Below are positions 45,655-56,999 of a DNA stretch of 64,000 nt, in pieces. Each line of letters begins with the position of its first letter. Within the stretch, counting starts at the first letter, position 1. The position numbers and the translations under genes were made by a program. This stretch comes from Xenopus tropicalis (taxonomy: Eukaryota; Chordata; Amphibia; Anura; Pipidae). The stretch spans positions 65,372,222 to 65,436,221 of the forward strand of contig NC_030677.2 in assembly GCF_000004195.4 (NCBI RefSeq), in the 5' to 3' direction. Under the pieces are notes generated by a model. It was not told the origin of the DNA and made no database searches. It was given only the letters and a program-made list of their open reading frames with translations.

Positions 45655-47075
45655 TAGCCTCTGCACTCCATTTCAGAATGCAGAAATCCTGTGGCTCCCT
45701 GTGCTCAACCTGTTTTTCTTCCTGAATTCTGTCTTTGTTGTACCTGGACTTTAACCTTGATCTTGGCATAACTCTTTGTCACCTTTCCTTGCACTTTGCC
45801 TTGTTTTGCCTGTTACTGGTACCATCAGTGCCCAGCTTACTTGCCCTGTCTGCATTAACTGCCAACTTTGCCTGCCTTACTTGTTTTGCCTGTCTTGTCT
45901 CTTTGTGCTGCCCTGTCCTGTTGCCAGTGGAACAGTCCTACATACTTTGTTATACATTTGAGAGAAATTCATTAACTTTACATAAACATCCAGAATTAGG
46001 TCTCTCCTTTATAATTATTATTATTATTATTTATATAGCACCATCAATTTAAACAACGCTTATAATAAAAACTTAATGACACCCAATGACAGAATCATAA
46101 CATTGGAGCCCATATAAAGCGCCCTTTTAGTATAAAATGACCGTATCCACCAACTGCAAAATGTAAAGTGACATTTTCCTTTTTTTAATTTTGCATCTTT
46201 AAACAAAAAGGAATTTTAAATATTGCTTTATATTTGGTTATTTTTTTTAAATTCCTGTTTATTATAAATAATAGTATTGTCTATTTCTGCAGGGGGCTAC
46301 TTACTTTCTTTTCTCCAGAAGAGGGCAGTAGAACTACATATTAGCCACACTGTCAACGTTATAAATGAATATCTAAACTGAATGAACATGTGTAGTTAGT
46401 TTGTAACGCAATCTGAGATTACAATTACAACTAAAATCTATTCTTATACAGTATAAACGATAGTGCTCATTTACAAATTTAGTGCAAAGTGCTAAATCTG
46501 AATGCAAATCTTCATGTTTTTCTACCCACAATGCAGATATTTTCCAGAATTCCAGCACAAAAGCTCTCACCTGTTGCCTGCCACAACGTTTGTGAATCAG
46601 TATGGAGGTAAGTTAGCATGTGAAAGCTTCTTGTGTATTTGTGTCATTGCTTCCATCTTGCAGCAAATATGGACTTAAATTAATTTTTCTTTATACTCCA
46701 TAGGATCCCAAAGAGAGGGAATTAACGATTTGGATGAAGGTTTCCAGGATAGAGATTTAGTATGAATGTTAACCTGCTACCTCAGATACTTCTAAAGGCC
46801 TCTTAGACTGAGACTAGAGGTGAGCACTTACTGGCATTGATCATTATACCCTAATGGCATGGGGTTGTTTGACAGCTCTGCCAGTGTGAATCATGTAATA
46901 GAGTCAATTTATATCCATTTGCCTGTTAAATGGGTCCTGAACAAATGTTGGGCCACTAAGGGATGCCTAAATTCAAGTGAAGACTTTCATGCACAGAAAT
47001 GAATTATACCGTATTGCTGTCTGCAATATATTTTGGCTGAAAGAGTCTAATCATAACAACATCCAAAACTGATGT
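45655..47075. other. Non-coding stretch with pyrimidine-rich segment and ATT run
   Basis: 45720-45930 is rich in TTGCCTG and TTGTCT words (degenerate, possibly retroelement-derived). An (ATT)n run at about 46012-46031 leads into TTTATATAGCACCATCAA, a word often found in L2-tail or SINE repeats. No gene is visible. Confidence 0.4.
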
Positions 47076-47079
47076 GCAA

Positions 47080-47275
47080 TTTTTGTAAAATTTTTAGACC
47101 CATTGAAAATGATGAGTACAAGGCAAACTCAATGCTTTCTTTTTTTCACATTTTGATTTGATCTAGTTTGTATTCAAATTTTTAATTAATAAGCAAACAT
47201 TCACGTTAGTAAAATTTCGACTTTATTAGAATTGAAAAAAATAACGCATTCGAAAATTGATAAATAAGCCTCATA
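47080..47275. repeat. Interspersed repeat, 'aataagcctc' family
   Basis: It ends GAAAATTGATAAATAAGCCTC and has the same AT-rich preceding words (GTAAAATTTCGACTTTATTA). Related to 1310-1495 and 49505-49892. Confidence 0.5.
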
Positions 47276-47279
47276 GTTA

Positions 47280-48560
47280 ATCTTTGCTTTAAGGTACATA
47301 CTTATGGTCCGCATCTTCCATAGCATCAGTATCATCTTTAAATATCACTGATCAGCGCTGAGAAATTGTTGTTTGTTTTGTTGCAAAGTTGTATTGCTCC
47401 GTGTTTACTTTTGTGCATTCCGCCCCAAGAACAAAAGAGTGCTTTTGCTACAATGCTGACACACTGTCTTCTCTAACATATTTCTTAAGAGGCCCAGAGC
47501 TAAACAAAATATATTAAGGTTGCCAATTGTTGTAGACCTTTCTTTGATGTTGCAGTCACTGCTATCATGTGTGGACCAGATGACAGAATGATTTATATGA
47601 TGAATAAAAATACAATAACCCTCTCTTATTATTTTTGTATTAAAAGGATATTATGGAAATGATAGTCCCGCTGGGGGGTTTTGCAAACAAAAAAAACACT
47701 TTTTTTTCAATGAGGAACGATCCTGAAATAGTTTTGCAAAACCAACTTAATAGGAGATTCAAACTGTGAAAATAAAATGTTTACCATTTTTCATGTTTCT
47801 GTACTTGTTTGACAACTTATTATTGCAGTTGAAATACTTTTCTTCACATTGTCAGCAGTTTCCACACTTTGGCAGGAACATTCTGAAACGTCTGAGTTCA
47901 AACGTTTTCAATCTTACCATTGTTCTCAGTGTGATTCTCATTAATAGCAGAACAACAAACAAGCAGGCAAAGAAAAGGGTTTAAAGCAGTGTGTGTATGA
48001 TCCTGGAAATGAAAATCACACCAGCAATTTCTCAAATTGAGCTACATCAACTCCATTATTATAAGGAGACAGTCAGCTGACCAGGAAGTGTGAAAATGTT
48101 TGCTTCCCTGAGCCAGTCTTTCCTCCAATGGTCCATTAGAAGACATTATTCTGCACAGCAAATATTTCTTCATAATCTTTGGGACAGAATTTTGCCAAAT
48201 TCTTAGCACCTCAGAGGTCGGTTTTAGGTGAAAATTCCGCTATTCACACTTTGAAATTTGGTAAATCACTCCTGTAGACTCCTTTTTTAAGATGTTTGAA
48301 GAATTTCGACTGATGATGAAGAAGCGTCACAGACAATTGGTCCCTGGTGTATTAGAGGAAGTGATTTTTTTTAGTGCATTTGGTTCTTGCACAGTTACTT
48401 CAGTAGGGTGGCATTTTTATAACAGCATTATACACTTTGATAACACACCATACATAAGAGAAAATAAGATATTACAAGCATAGGTGCATCCCTGATGGTA
48501 TAGCTACTGCCAGTCATGATTTCCAGCCATGGCAAATGCTCCTATACAGGTAAGACTGAG
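47280..48560. other. Unique-looking non-coding DNA, no gene seen
   Basis: No repeat or coding motif. The segment 47640-48180 has varied composition with words such as CAGTCAGCTGACC and CCAGGAAGTGTG, and could be conserved non-coding sequence. This is not testable here. Confidence 0.4.
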
Positions 48561-48566
48561 TCTACA

Positions 48567-48966
48567 TACAGGTATGGGACCTGTTATCCAAAATGCTTGG
48601 GACATGGGGTTTTCATGATAAGGGATATTTCCGTAATTTGGATCTCTATACCTTAAGTCTAATAAAATATACTTCAAGCTTTAAATAAACCCAATAGGAT
48701 TGTTTTGCCTCAATAAGGATAAAATATGTATTAGTTATCAAACCAGTCAAGTACAAGGTACTGTTTTATTATTACAGAGAAAAGGAAATCATTTTTAAAA
48801 ATTAGAATTCTTTGCCTAAAATGGTTGTGTGGGAGATGTCCTTCCCATTAAGGAAAAAAGGATAAAAAGGACATTATTTGTTAAAATTAGAATTATTTGC
48901 TTTAAATTGACTGTGTAGGAGATGATAAGGTAAGGGGGTCTCCATATAAGGGATCCCATGCTTGTA
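48567..48966. mobile_element. MITE of 'tatccagaa' family
   Basis: Starts TACAGGTATGGGACCTGTTA and ends GGGATCCCATGCTTGTA (reverse complement TACAAGCATGGGATCCC). The interior has CCGTAATTTGGATC and AATAAACCCAATAGGATTG. It shares both with 49173-49494. Confidence 0.7.
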
Positions 48967-49172
48967 ATGTAAAGCAAGCATGTTGTTTAAATACATAAAA
49001 ACTTCATGGGGAACATAGGGGAGAAGATAACATTTGAGAAACTAATTTAGGGAATGAAATGGATATTACAAAAATTTGAATGTGCGAGAGAGATGGAAGT
49101 GGGGCAATGAAAAAAGCAAGTGGGAAAATATAGGAAACAGTCTAAGCACACTAGAGGGCAGATATATCAATT

Positions 49173-49494
49173 CAGGTATGGCACCCCTTATCCGGAAACC
49201 CATTATCCAGAAGGTTTCGAATTACAAAAAGGCCATCTCCCATAGACTCTATTGTAATCAAATAATACACATTTTTAAAAAGGGTTTCCCTTTTCTCTGT
49301 AATAATAAAACAGTACCTTGTACTTGATCCCAACTAAGATATAATTAATCTTTATTGGAGCCAAAACAATCTTATTGGGTTTAATTACTGTTGAAAATTT
49401 TTTTTTAGGTAGACTTAAGATCCAAATTACGGAAAGACACCTTATCCGGAAAATCCCAGGTCCCGAGCATTCTGGATAATGGGTCCCCTACCTG
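49173..49494. mobile_element. MITE of 'tatccagaa' family
   Basis: CAGGTATGGCACCCCTTATC at the left. GGATAATGGGTCCCCTACCTG at the right is its inverted partner, here split as GGATAATGGGT and CCCCTACCTG. Middle words TTATTGGAGCC and TCTTATTGGGTTTAATTA are family-specific. Confidence 0.75.
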
Positions 49495-49504
49495 TACTCA
49501 TATT

Positions 49505-49892
49505 TTTTTCTGCGATTTGTTAAAAATCATAAATTTGAATAATGATTAAAAAAAGTGAATTTTTGATATTTATTAAACAAAAAAGAAACGTATGCAACCA
49601 AAATCTTGTGATATAGAATTCCATGCGAGCTGTCCTTTTTAAAATTTTAAGTATTTAGCCAATTTAAGTCTTTTTCATTTCGTTTGAGCTTTTTGACCCT
49701 TTAAAAATTACACAAAAAAGTAAGAATTCGAGGTAATTGTCTTTTTTATACTTATATTCAAATGCTATTTTATTTGTATTGTTTTAATAAATAAGGTAAC
49801 ACTGACAGTTTTTTAAAATTCAAAGTTAATCAAAGTAGGAAAAAAAATCACAAAAATTGCACAAATACAAATTTTGATAAATAAGCCTCTGA
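49505..49892. repeat. Interspersed repeat, 'aataagcctc' family, longest copy
   Basis: AATAAATAAGGTAACACTG, AAAGTAGGAAAAAAAATC, CACAAAAATTGCAC and TTGATAAATAAGCCTC occur in the same order as in 1310-1495. It starts directly beside the MITE that ends at 49494. Confidence 0.55.
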
Positions 49893-49899
49893 GTGTCTG

Positions 49900-50960
49900 A
49901 GCGTTGGAATCATTCTCCATTTGAAGGCAATTATTCTATAAAAATGGCAGTGGACAGCTGCCAGCTATTTGGATATTCTTCCAGAAGTTTCAACCCAGAA
50001 GATGGGCGGCAAGTTTCTGCACAGTGTGACGTTAAATATATATATATATATTTTTTTTTTTATAAGGATCTTCTATTTCATTTTCTCCTGTCTAAATGCC
50101 AAATAAATTAATTAAATAGAATAAGTTTTATTTTTTCCCAGAATTTTAGAGTGAAGCACATTTCCAAGTGTAAACTTTACTGCATGAAGTTATGTGTTAA
50201 AACGGAATCAAGTTGGAGTTTTACTTGTAATCCAAACACTGCCAGGACAGTTTTCACTTGTTTTGTTCCAACAAATATTTTTCTTCATTTCTATGGTTTA
50301 ATGCAGTCAGCTCTGCTGGCGGTAAAACTTTGCATTTTCTGTTACTTTTCTTTTCACAGTTTGGATCCCCGAGTAATAGTTTTATAGACACACTAGATGT
50401 TTGAGAATATTTCTGAGTTCTATTGACACTGGTATGGAGTCCAGCTGTTTAATGTATAACCGTAAAAGCAGACAGGACATAAATAACTGACAGAATCTTT
50501 CCAAAATGCAAATCACTAACATCCTAAACCACACATGGAATGAAAACCCAGAATGTGACATGGGAAGTCTAAAAAAAAAAAGGGAGGAAGATTTAAGAAA
50601 CAGATTCTCCATACTCTGCCTCCCCATATGTTGTAATTTTCTAGGTCTGTAGTGAATCATTTCTGTGTAAGGCTAAAAAACACATGTACTGAAGAACACA
50701 TCGGGGATTACATTTTTTCTCTCAGCATTAAAAAGAAGTGCAATAGCCAAAATTACAAAAACATGTGGCTTAGAAATTTGGTAAATGAACTCACTGCCTG
50801 GATTTGAAGAATATTTATAAATCTAAGTATCCTCCAAAAGCATTTCAAACTGACCAAAATGAAAAATCTAAAAAAGGTTGGAAATGACTTTGTAGTGGTA
50901 TATACAATTTATTTATCGACTGCTACTGATATATACATATATATAATGACATAATATATA
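49900..50960. other. AT-rich non-coding stretch, no gene seen
   Basis: It contains a (TA)n then T run (about 50036-50060) and an A run near 50571. No gene is visible. Confidence 0.5.
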
Positions 50961-50965
50961 ATAAC

Positions 50966-51790
50966 AGGGCCACCATCAGAAACTTTTGGGCCCCATACAA
51001 GTTATTTATATAGGGCCCCCATGAACTCAAGCTCATGGTACCAACATTTTGGCCACGCCCCTTATGTGTGCATAATAAAAAGCTGATGTTACTCTATAAT
51101 AAGAGTTTCATTAATTAATGTGATAATTAAAGGTCAGTTTATTAACAGTCAGTGGAGTTTGCCCTTAATTTAACCCCTTCCCACCTCCCTACCCCTGCTC
51201 TGCCCTGTCATTGCTTAATGAAAGTTACGTAAGGTTTTGCATAAGTTACATAAACTGCATAGATTTAGGGCCCCAAATAAAAATAATTAGTTAATAAGTC
51301 AGTCTTTTAATTGGGGGGTTAGTGGAGTTTATACGTATGCTACGTTAGTTTCTTTGAAAGTAAAGTCTTTGCACAAGTTATGTACATTGCGTAAGTGTAG
51401 GGGCCCAATGATGTTACTGTGGGGCCCAATAACCAGTCATTCCCCTGCTGAAACTTCATATAGGAGATGCTTATATAATTCATTAAATAGCTCCCAATAT
51501 AAACAGCTGATGTTTCACTATAATAAGCAGTTCATATAAATAGTTAAAATGAATAATAAATGTGCTAAAAAGTCAGTCAGTTCATTGGGGGGAGGTAGAA
51601 TTTACTTTAAGTTGTTTAATTCATTGGTGGTCAGTGGAGTTTGTCCCTGTCTGTCCCTTCTCTGCATTTTCTTTTACTTGTACGCAAGTTTCCTAAGATT
51701 CTAGGCAAGTTACGTCAGTTTCAAGTGATGTGGCGCAGTAGTGACATCACTCACACAGACGTGACATCACGCACACACGTGGACTTTCCT
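50966..51790 (+). repeat. Interspersed repeat with three internal modules
   Basis: It starts CAGGGCCACCATCAGAAAC like the composite repeat at 22063. Words recur inside: AGCTGATGTT..TATAATAAG (51081 and 51506), AGTGGAGTTT (51155, 51316, 51636), and groups of GTTACGTAA/AAGTTACATAA/AAGTTACGTCAG with GGGCCC. Three imperfect modules are visible. Class is unknown and the end is uncertain. Confidence 0.55.
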
Positions 51791-51896
51791 ACTAGCATCG
51801 TTTGACGAAAGTATGCAGCAGTGTATCATTTTAATGTTTGTGGCATTGGTCTATTTAAAATATGTTATAAATAAAAAAAAAAACTTTTCCCTTATT

Positions 51897-52127
51897 CAGG
51901 TATGTGATCTGTTATCCAGAATACTGATATCTAGAAAGCTGCATGAATCCACATTGGTGGCAAAGCAATTCTATTGGGTTCATTTAATGTTTAAATTATT
52001 ATTAATTATTATTATTATTATTTATATAGACTTATACAGACTTAAGGTATGGTTATCCAAATTGCAAAAAACCCTTATCCAGAAAGCACCAGGTCCCAAG
52101 CATTCTAGATAAGAGATCCAATACCTG
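51897..52127. mobile_element. Short MITE of 'tatccagaa' family
   Basis: CAGGTATGTGATCTGTTATC at the left and AAGAGATCCAATACCTG at the right are inverted ends. The family word TTCTATTGGGTTCATTTAATG is present, interrupted by an (ATT)n run at about 51999-52022. Confidence 0.7.
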
Positions 52128-52129
52128 TA

Positions 52130-54339
52130 TCTACTTTCCTAAAACACTTTGGGATGGATTTACCATTGGCCAGTATTTTTTTTTTACCAGTGCTGCTAAG
52201 TCAAAATAAAGCACAGGAAATGTGTCATTCCTTCCCACGAAGGAAGTAATTAATACCTTTGCCAGCTTTGGTAAATATGCCAATTCACTCAACTTTTTGA
52301 TAAATGGGAAAAGTATCAAGCCTTTAGGAATCCTTCAGGGCTCTCCAGTCAGGCCCAGTCAGGGATTTAACATAGGCCCTGACATTTCAATTACACAGAG
52401 GCCCAAACAGACCCCACAGGCCCAATAAATAGTGGCAGTCTATGGCATCTTACAGCAGTCCCTCTGGGATTTGCAAGAATCCACAGATTGCCAGTTCAGG
52501 ACTGTGCCCAGTTCAGCATTTTAGCCTCTATGTGTGCATACATTGCAGATAGATACAGTATGTGCAGTAATTTTAATAATTTTCCACAAAAATGCTGGGT
52601 ACATTAATTACACACAGTTTGAATGCAGCCAGTGCCCCCAATTGTCACATGATCTGGTAACCTAAGTTCACATAATATAGGGGTTTTTAATGCCCTTCTG
52701 AAACAGGTGTACAGTAAAGTTCATTTTAGAAAAGTGAATCTGAATGACGTGCGTGTTTCCTAGGTAATCTAAGCATAAAATAACAAAAGTGCTCTAGAAT
52801 CAATAACTTCCCCCTGGCCCTAAAAGAGATCCAGAGAAATCCTTTGCGCACACCCTGTAATTTAAGTACTGAAAGAAGAGTTGACAGGATGAAATGTGTT
52901 TCCTGCCGCCTGCCAGTTTTGCATGTCAGTTCATTTATTTTACGTACAAGGTGTTACTTTGACTTTTGAATTGTGTTATTAGGTTCAGTGGGAGTTAAGG
53001 AAAAACTTCTCTCTGATGTCCTATCAGTTCAGTTCTTTTTTTATGTACCTTTATGGCCAGTTTGTAACAAATTTTCACTTGACTTTCATTTTGTATTTTT
53101 AATAGCTTTTGAATTATTTGCCTTCTTCTTTTGACTCTTTCCAACTTTCAAATAGGGGTTCACTGACCCTGACAGCCAAAAAATAGACTTTCACTTGATA
53201 AACTATGAGATATGTTTTTCTGAATTGAAGTTCTTCTCAAATTGAATCTCCTCAATAAGTTTTCACATGATAAACCTCACTGAACTGAACTTTCTCACCC
53301 AAACTTGGTAAACCACCATTGTATTCTATAGAGCTTGTCTTTTATCTGCTACGTAACTTGAGCCTGTTCTACTTTAAATGGCTGCCTCTATTGGCAACAC
53401 AGCAGCTTATAAACTATAGATATAAACGATAGTAATGTTTCTGAGGCTAACACACCCGTTTTACCAGTGCAGGGCAGTACATTATATTTTAATGACTTTT
53501 TGGTGTTCCTGTTCCTTTAAAGAAATGAGTGGGGGCTTATATGGAACTGAAGCTCTGTTACTTTTCAATATATGTTAAATACATGTTGATGCAAGTACCT
53601 GGTACCCAGCAGTCTTCTAGATACTCATATAGCACCCAACATGGAAAAGGATGTTCAAAATTGTGTAGACAATGGTTTGCATTATGTAACTGTGGATGGG
53701 AAAATAATATCTTTTTAAAATCCATAGCAAGTTTGGACTGTTTGGAACCAAACAGCTCAGTTACAAGCCCAATTTCCTTACTGATGTGCTATGATTTGTT
53801 GAACAAGTTTCAGAAAATAATTTTATATGGAACAATACGGTAACAAAACATTTTTTTCTAAGGAAGTCATTTTCTGCTTTGTATGAAAACTTCAAAGACA
53901 AAATAATCATTGGGTTGTTTCTTGGATTTTGTTACGATATTCATGGAAACTATCCAAAAAATACAAAAGAAGTTGAACAAGTCACTAGCCTAGATTCCAT
54001 AAAATGAGCAATGTACAAATTTCTCTCTGCTTTAACTTTTACCACACTTTCCGAAAGCACAAGGTCTTGGTGTCTAAACTTCTGAACCAGTTATTGGATA
54101 TGTTTGTAATCCAGGAAATGGAAAATGGAAACCATTACCGCACCACTCCGATTCTATACACTATGGAATTGAACAATTATTTTCTGAACCACATGATGAC
54201 TGATAAATATTTGGATCATATTTATTTAGAAAGCCTACTCCATGTTGGATTAGGCATTGACTATTTTTTATTCCAGCTAATTCACAATAACTTGTTAGAT
54301 TTTGTTATTATCTTCTAGATTTCCATATTACTAGACAGA
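52130..54339. other. Non-coding stretch, no gene supported
   Basis: GGCCC-containing words at 52340-52430 resemble old repeats. Two 104-codon frames (53529-53843, 54004-54318) lack any domain, motif or repeat support. A T2-like right end (CTGTTCCTTTAA, about 53510-53520) has no left partner. Confidence 0.4.
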
Positions 54340-54352
54340 CCCCCCCCCCCCC
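54340..54352. repeat. Poly(C) run, 13 bases
   Basis: An uninterrupted run of cytosines between CAGA and TTTTGCAC. Confidence 0.95.
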
Positions 54353-54539
54353 TTTTGCACTCAAAAAAGAAATACTAAAGCTACAGTTTTTTCCATTCAT
54401 CAGTTTTCCTTCAGTGAAGGCATTTACAGAAAGGGTTCAGTTAAATGTGTTCTCTTGCTCCCATGACACAAAACGGGTACCACAGTTTCTCTGCAGTTAC
54501 TGATGATCGAATCTTTCCTGTTCTCAAAATTCGTGAAAC

Positions 54540-54760
54540 TCATTGAAGTCAGTGGGTGTTCTTTTGTTGCAACCTTTTCTGCTGTGACTTTTTGTTCCAT
54601 GCAAAATATATTGGAGTCAATGGGAATTTTTTTCATGACAACTTTTTTGTGGCGGCCTTTTGTTTGCGGCAACTTTTGACATACACAATACATTGGGCAA
54701 CTTTTTTTGCGCAAAATACATTGGGGTGTATGGGTGTCTTGTTGCCCATGGGTTTTTTTG
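54540..54760. repeat. Frog-type repeat segment with internal CATTGG words
   Basis: Four related phrases recur: CATTGAAGTCAGTGGG, TATTGGAGTCAATGGG, CATTGGGCAAC and CATTGGGGTGTATGGG, alternating with GCAAC..TTTTTG. It resembles 26652-27115. It lies directly before the next repeat. Confidence 0.45.
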
Positions 54761-54761
54761 C

Positions 54762-55035
54762 AGCGTCGGACTGGCCTACCAGAATACCAGGAAAACTCCC
54801 GGTGGGTCCAGGGGTCAGTGGGCCCTCCTGCTCCTAACCATTTGGCCTGTTTATGGGCATTCCTTATTGCTGAATGGGAAGAAAGAGTAGAAATAGATGG
54901 AAGAATAGATGCCAGCATGTAAATTAAAGAAACTAGGAGAATAACAAGGTTGGGTGTGGAAATGAGGAAAAATAGTTTGGAAAGCAGGTTTATGGCCTAA
55001 GGTTTTCTGGTGGGCCCTTGGGTTTTCAGTCCAAA
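54762..55035 (+). repeat. Interspersed repeat with GTCGGACTGG start
   Basis: Starts GCGTCGGACTGGCCTACC and finishes GGTTTTCTGGTGGGCCC then TTTTCAGTCCAAAAC, whose CAGTCC is inverse to the start. This pair is typical of a common frog element. Overlapping frames of 71-93 codons are artefacts. Confidence 0.5.
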
Positions 55036-55039
55036 ACTA

Positions 55040-55675
55040 TTTGCAGCAAACATTTTCGCTGGTTTTGTGAAAAAATATTTGCAATATGTAGAATTCCACT
55101 GCAAATCCATAGCTGCTGAAAAATATGGCTCATCACCACAGTCAGTTGTGCATAAAAATCACTTTCAGTGCTTGCTTCTTGCATCGCATGCGCAAAAAAG
55201 GTCAATTATCGCACAGCGTTATGTCCATCTAATTGCATTAATTATCTAATAGAAATAATACATAACTCACAGACATATTTTAAGCGTTAAAAGCATAAAA
55301 TGTTGTGATAATTACTGTGAAACCCGTCATTTTCAGAATTGTAGTTTTCAGAAAGTAACGGTTACCTGGGTAATAACAGCATGTGATAATATCACTTGCT
55401 ATAAAATAATGCATAAACATATATATAATATCGCTCAAAATATGCCATTGCACAAAAAATAACGACAATAAAATCGCTTCTTAAGTCAGACAAATGTGAA
55501 TCGATCCGTTAATTCTAAAAATATAAGAAGTTATAGAGAACATTACAGAACATTATAGAGAACAGTTATAGAGAACATTACAATATAAAGTCCGATCCCT
55601 ATTTATTCCCCCCATTTCAATTTTTCCTGGATTGATTTTTTTGTCCCCTGGAAAATGTAAAATGTAGCCACAACC
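55040..55675. other. AT-rich non-coding stretch
   Basis: A small imperfect tandem (TTATAGAGAACATTACAGAA and variants) lies at about 55531-55590. Nothing else was recognised. Confidence 0.5.
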
Positions 55676-55678
55676 TTC

Positions 55679-55704
55679 CTCTCTCTCTCTCTCTCTCTCT
55701 TTTG

Positions 55705-55766
<62 letters not shown>
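55679..55766. repeat. Compound microsatellite (CT)n(TA)n(GA)n
   Basis: A CT run with a TTTG interruption, then TA, then GA, so the CT and GA blocks are complementary and flank a TA centre. The whole can fold into a hairpin. Confidence 0.95.
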
Positions 55767-55769
55767 TTT

Positions 55770-56768
55770 GTTTTCTTTTCTTTTTCTAGGCTGGTCTTTT
55801 TATTCCAGCTGTGGAAATATAACCCAATATCATATAACCTTAATATTATTTACCTGATTCTCTCAGAAAATGAAATGATAGCTGGTTAGGTGCTTTGAAG
55901 TGTCCTACAGAGGTTGCTTTGCAACATTCTCATTGGTATAAAATGAATTTAATAACAGATTTAATAACAGATCCTAAAACAACTGTACAAATACAGAGAG
56001 AAAATAGAAGAAAATAGACAATTTAAAGAAACTGAAAAGAAAGATCATACAGTAAAAAGTAAAAAAATTAAACTTCATGCGAATAAAGAGCCAAATTAAT
56101 TGATTAATTCAATTTCAATGAACAAAGTGTTCACCATTGCTAGTTAACTTTGTTGATATACGTTGCATTTCAAGTAACTGATAGCATTTTTCCTAAATAC
56201 TGCATTGGCCAATACCAGCATTTTGCCTGTTTACTTTGGAAAAGCTCATTTGCCCGCAGTCATTAGGACTTTGCAGTCATCCAGGATGAAAAAAATAATC
56301 ACATGTAAAAAAATCCTTTCCTATTCCAAAAGTGACAGGGGAAATAAATTCTTGTATCCGCACCTATTTAAACAATCATCAAGTAAGATATAACACTCAC
56401 TGATTGCTAAAACAACAGAATATTTCACAGCAGGTAAAATGATACCTGATATTTTATTTAGTAATCAGGAAACCTTTTACTTGCAGTTAAATTACTGAAA
56501 TATTAGGCAAACAAGAATTCCATTAAAAGTGTGGGTTTCATAAAAGTAAAATGCAAGGTAAACCCTCCCCTCTTCAAAAAAATCATTTGTAAGATTCACA
56601 AATATAAATGCAAAAGTTTATATATTAAAAAAAACAATTTTCAGATTTATTAGTGCTTAGATTGAACTTTTAGGCCAAAATATTCACTTAATTTTGATTT
56701 GTTATATGCTAATTGTATATGTGGCCATGTTCCAGCTATATTTCAATAGATATCCAAAACATTCACCC
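55770..56768. other. AT-rich non-coding stretch, no gene seen
   Basis: No gene or repeat recognised. Confidence 0.5.
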
Positions 56769-56772
56769 TTAA

Positions 56773-56995
56773 AGGAGAAGGAAAGGTTAAATTACTGGGG
56801 GTGCCAAACCTTAGGCACCCTTCAATGATTAGAATCACTTACCAGATACTCCAGGCTGGTGCTCTTGCTAGCAGAAAACTGCACCAGCCTGGGGTATTTC
56901 TAGGTGAGTACCGGGTTTCTGGGCCAGCACATGTGCAGTAGAGTGAAAAAGCCAATGGCAAATTTTAGACCCCCCCCTCCCCTCAAGGGATTCTA
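56773..56995. mobile_element. T2/Kolobok-like MITE, right end missing
   Basis: TTAA (56769-56772) is followed by AGGAGAAGGAAAGGTTAAAT, as in the element at 13054. TACTGGGGGTGCCAAACC and GGCTGGTGCTC..TAGCAGAAAA are also shared. No right TTAA-type end was found. Confidence 0.6.
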
Positions 56996-56999
56996 ACTT

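Noticed and set aside
54004..54318. 104-codon frame that looks protein-like
   Set aside because: It has mixed composition, but there is no motif, no neighbouring exon signal and no homology that I recognise. Chance is as likely.
54424..54918. 164-codon minus-strand frame
   Set aside because: It spans two adjoining interspersed repeats and has no domain or exon-like boundary.
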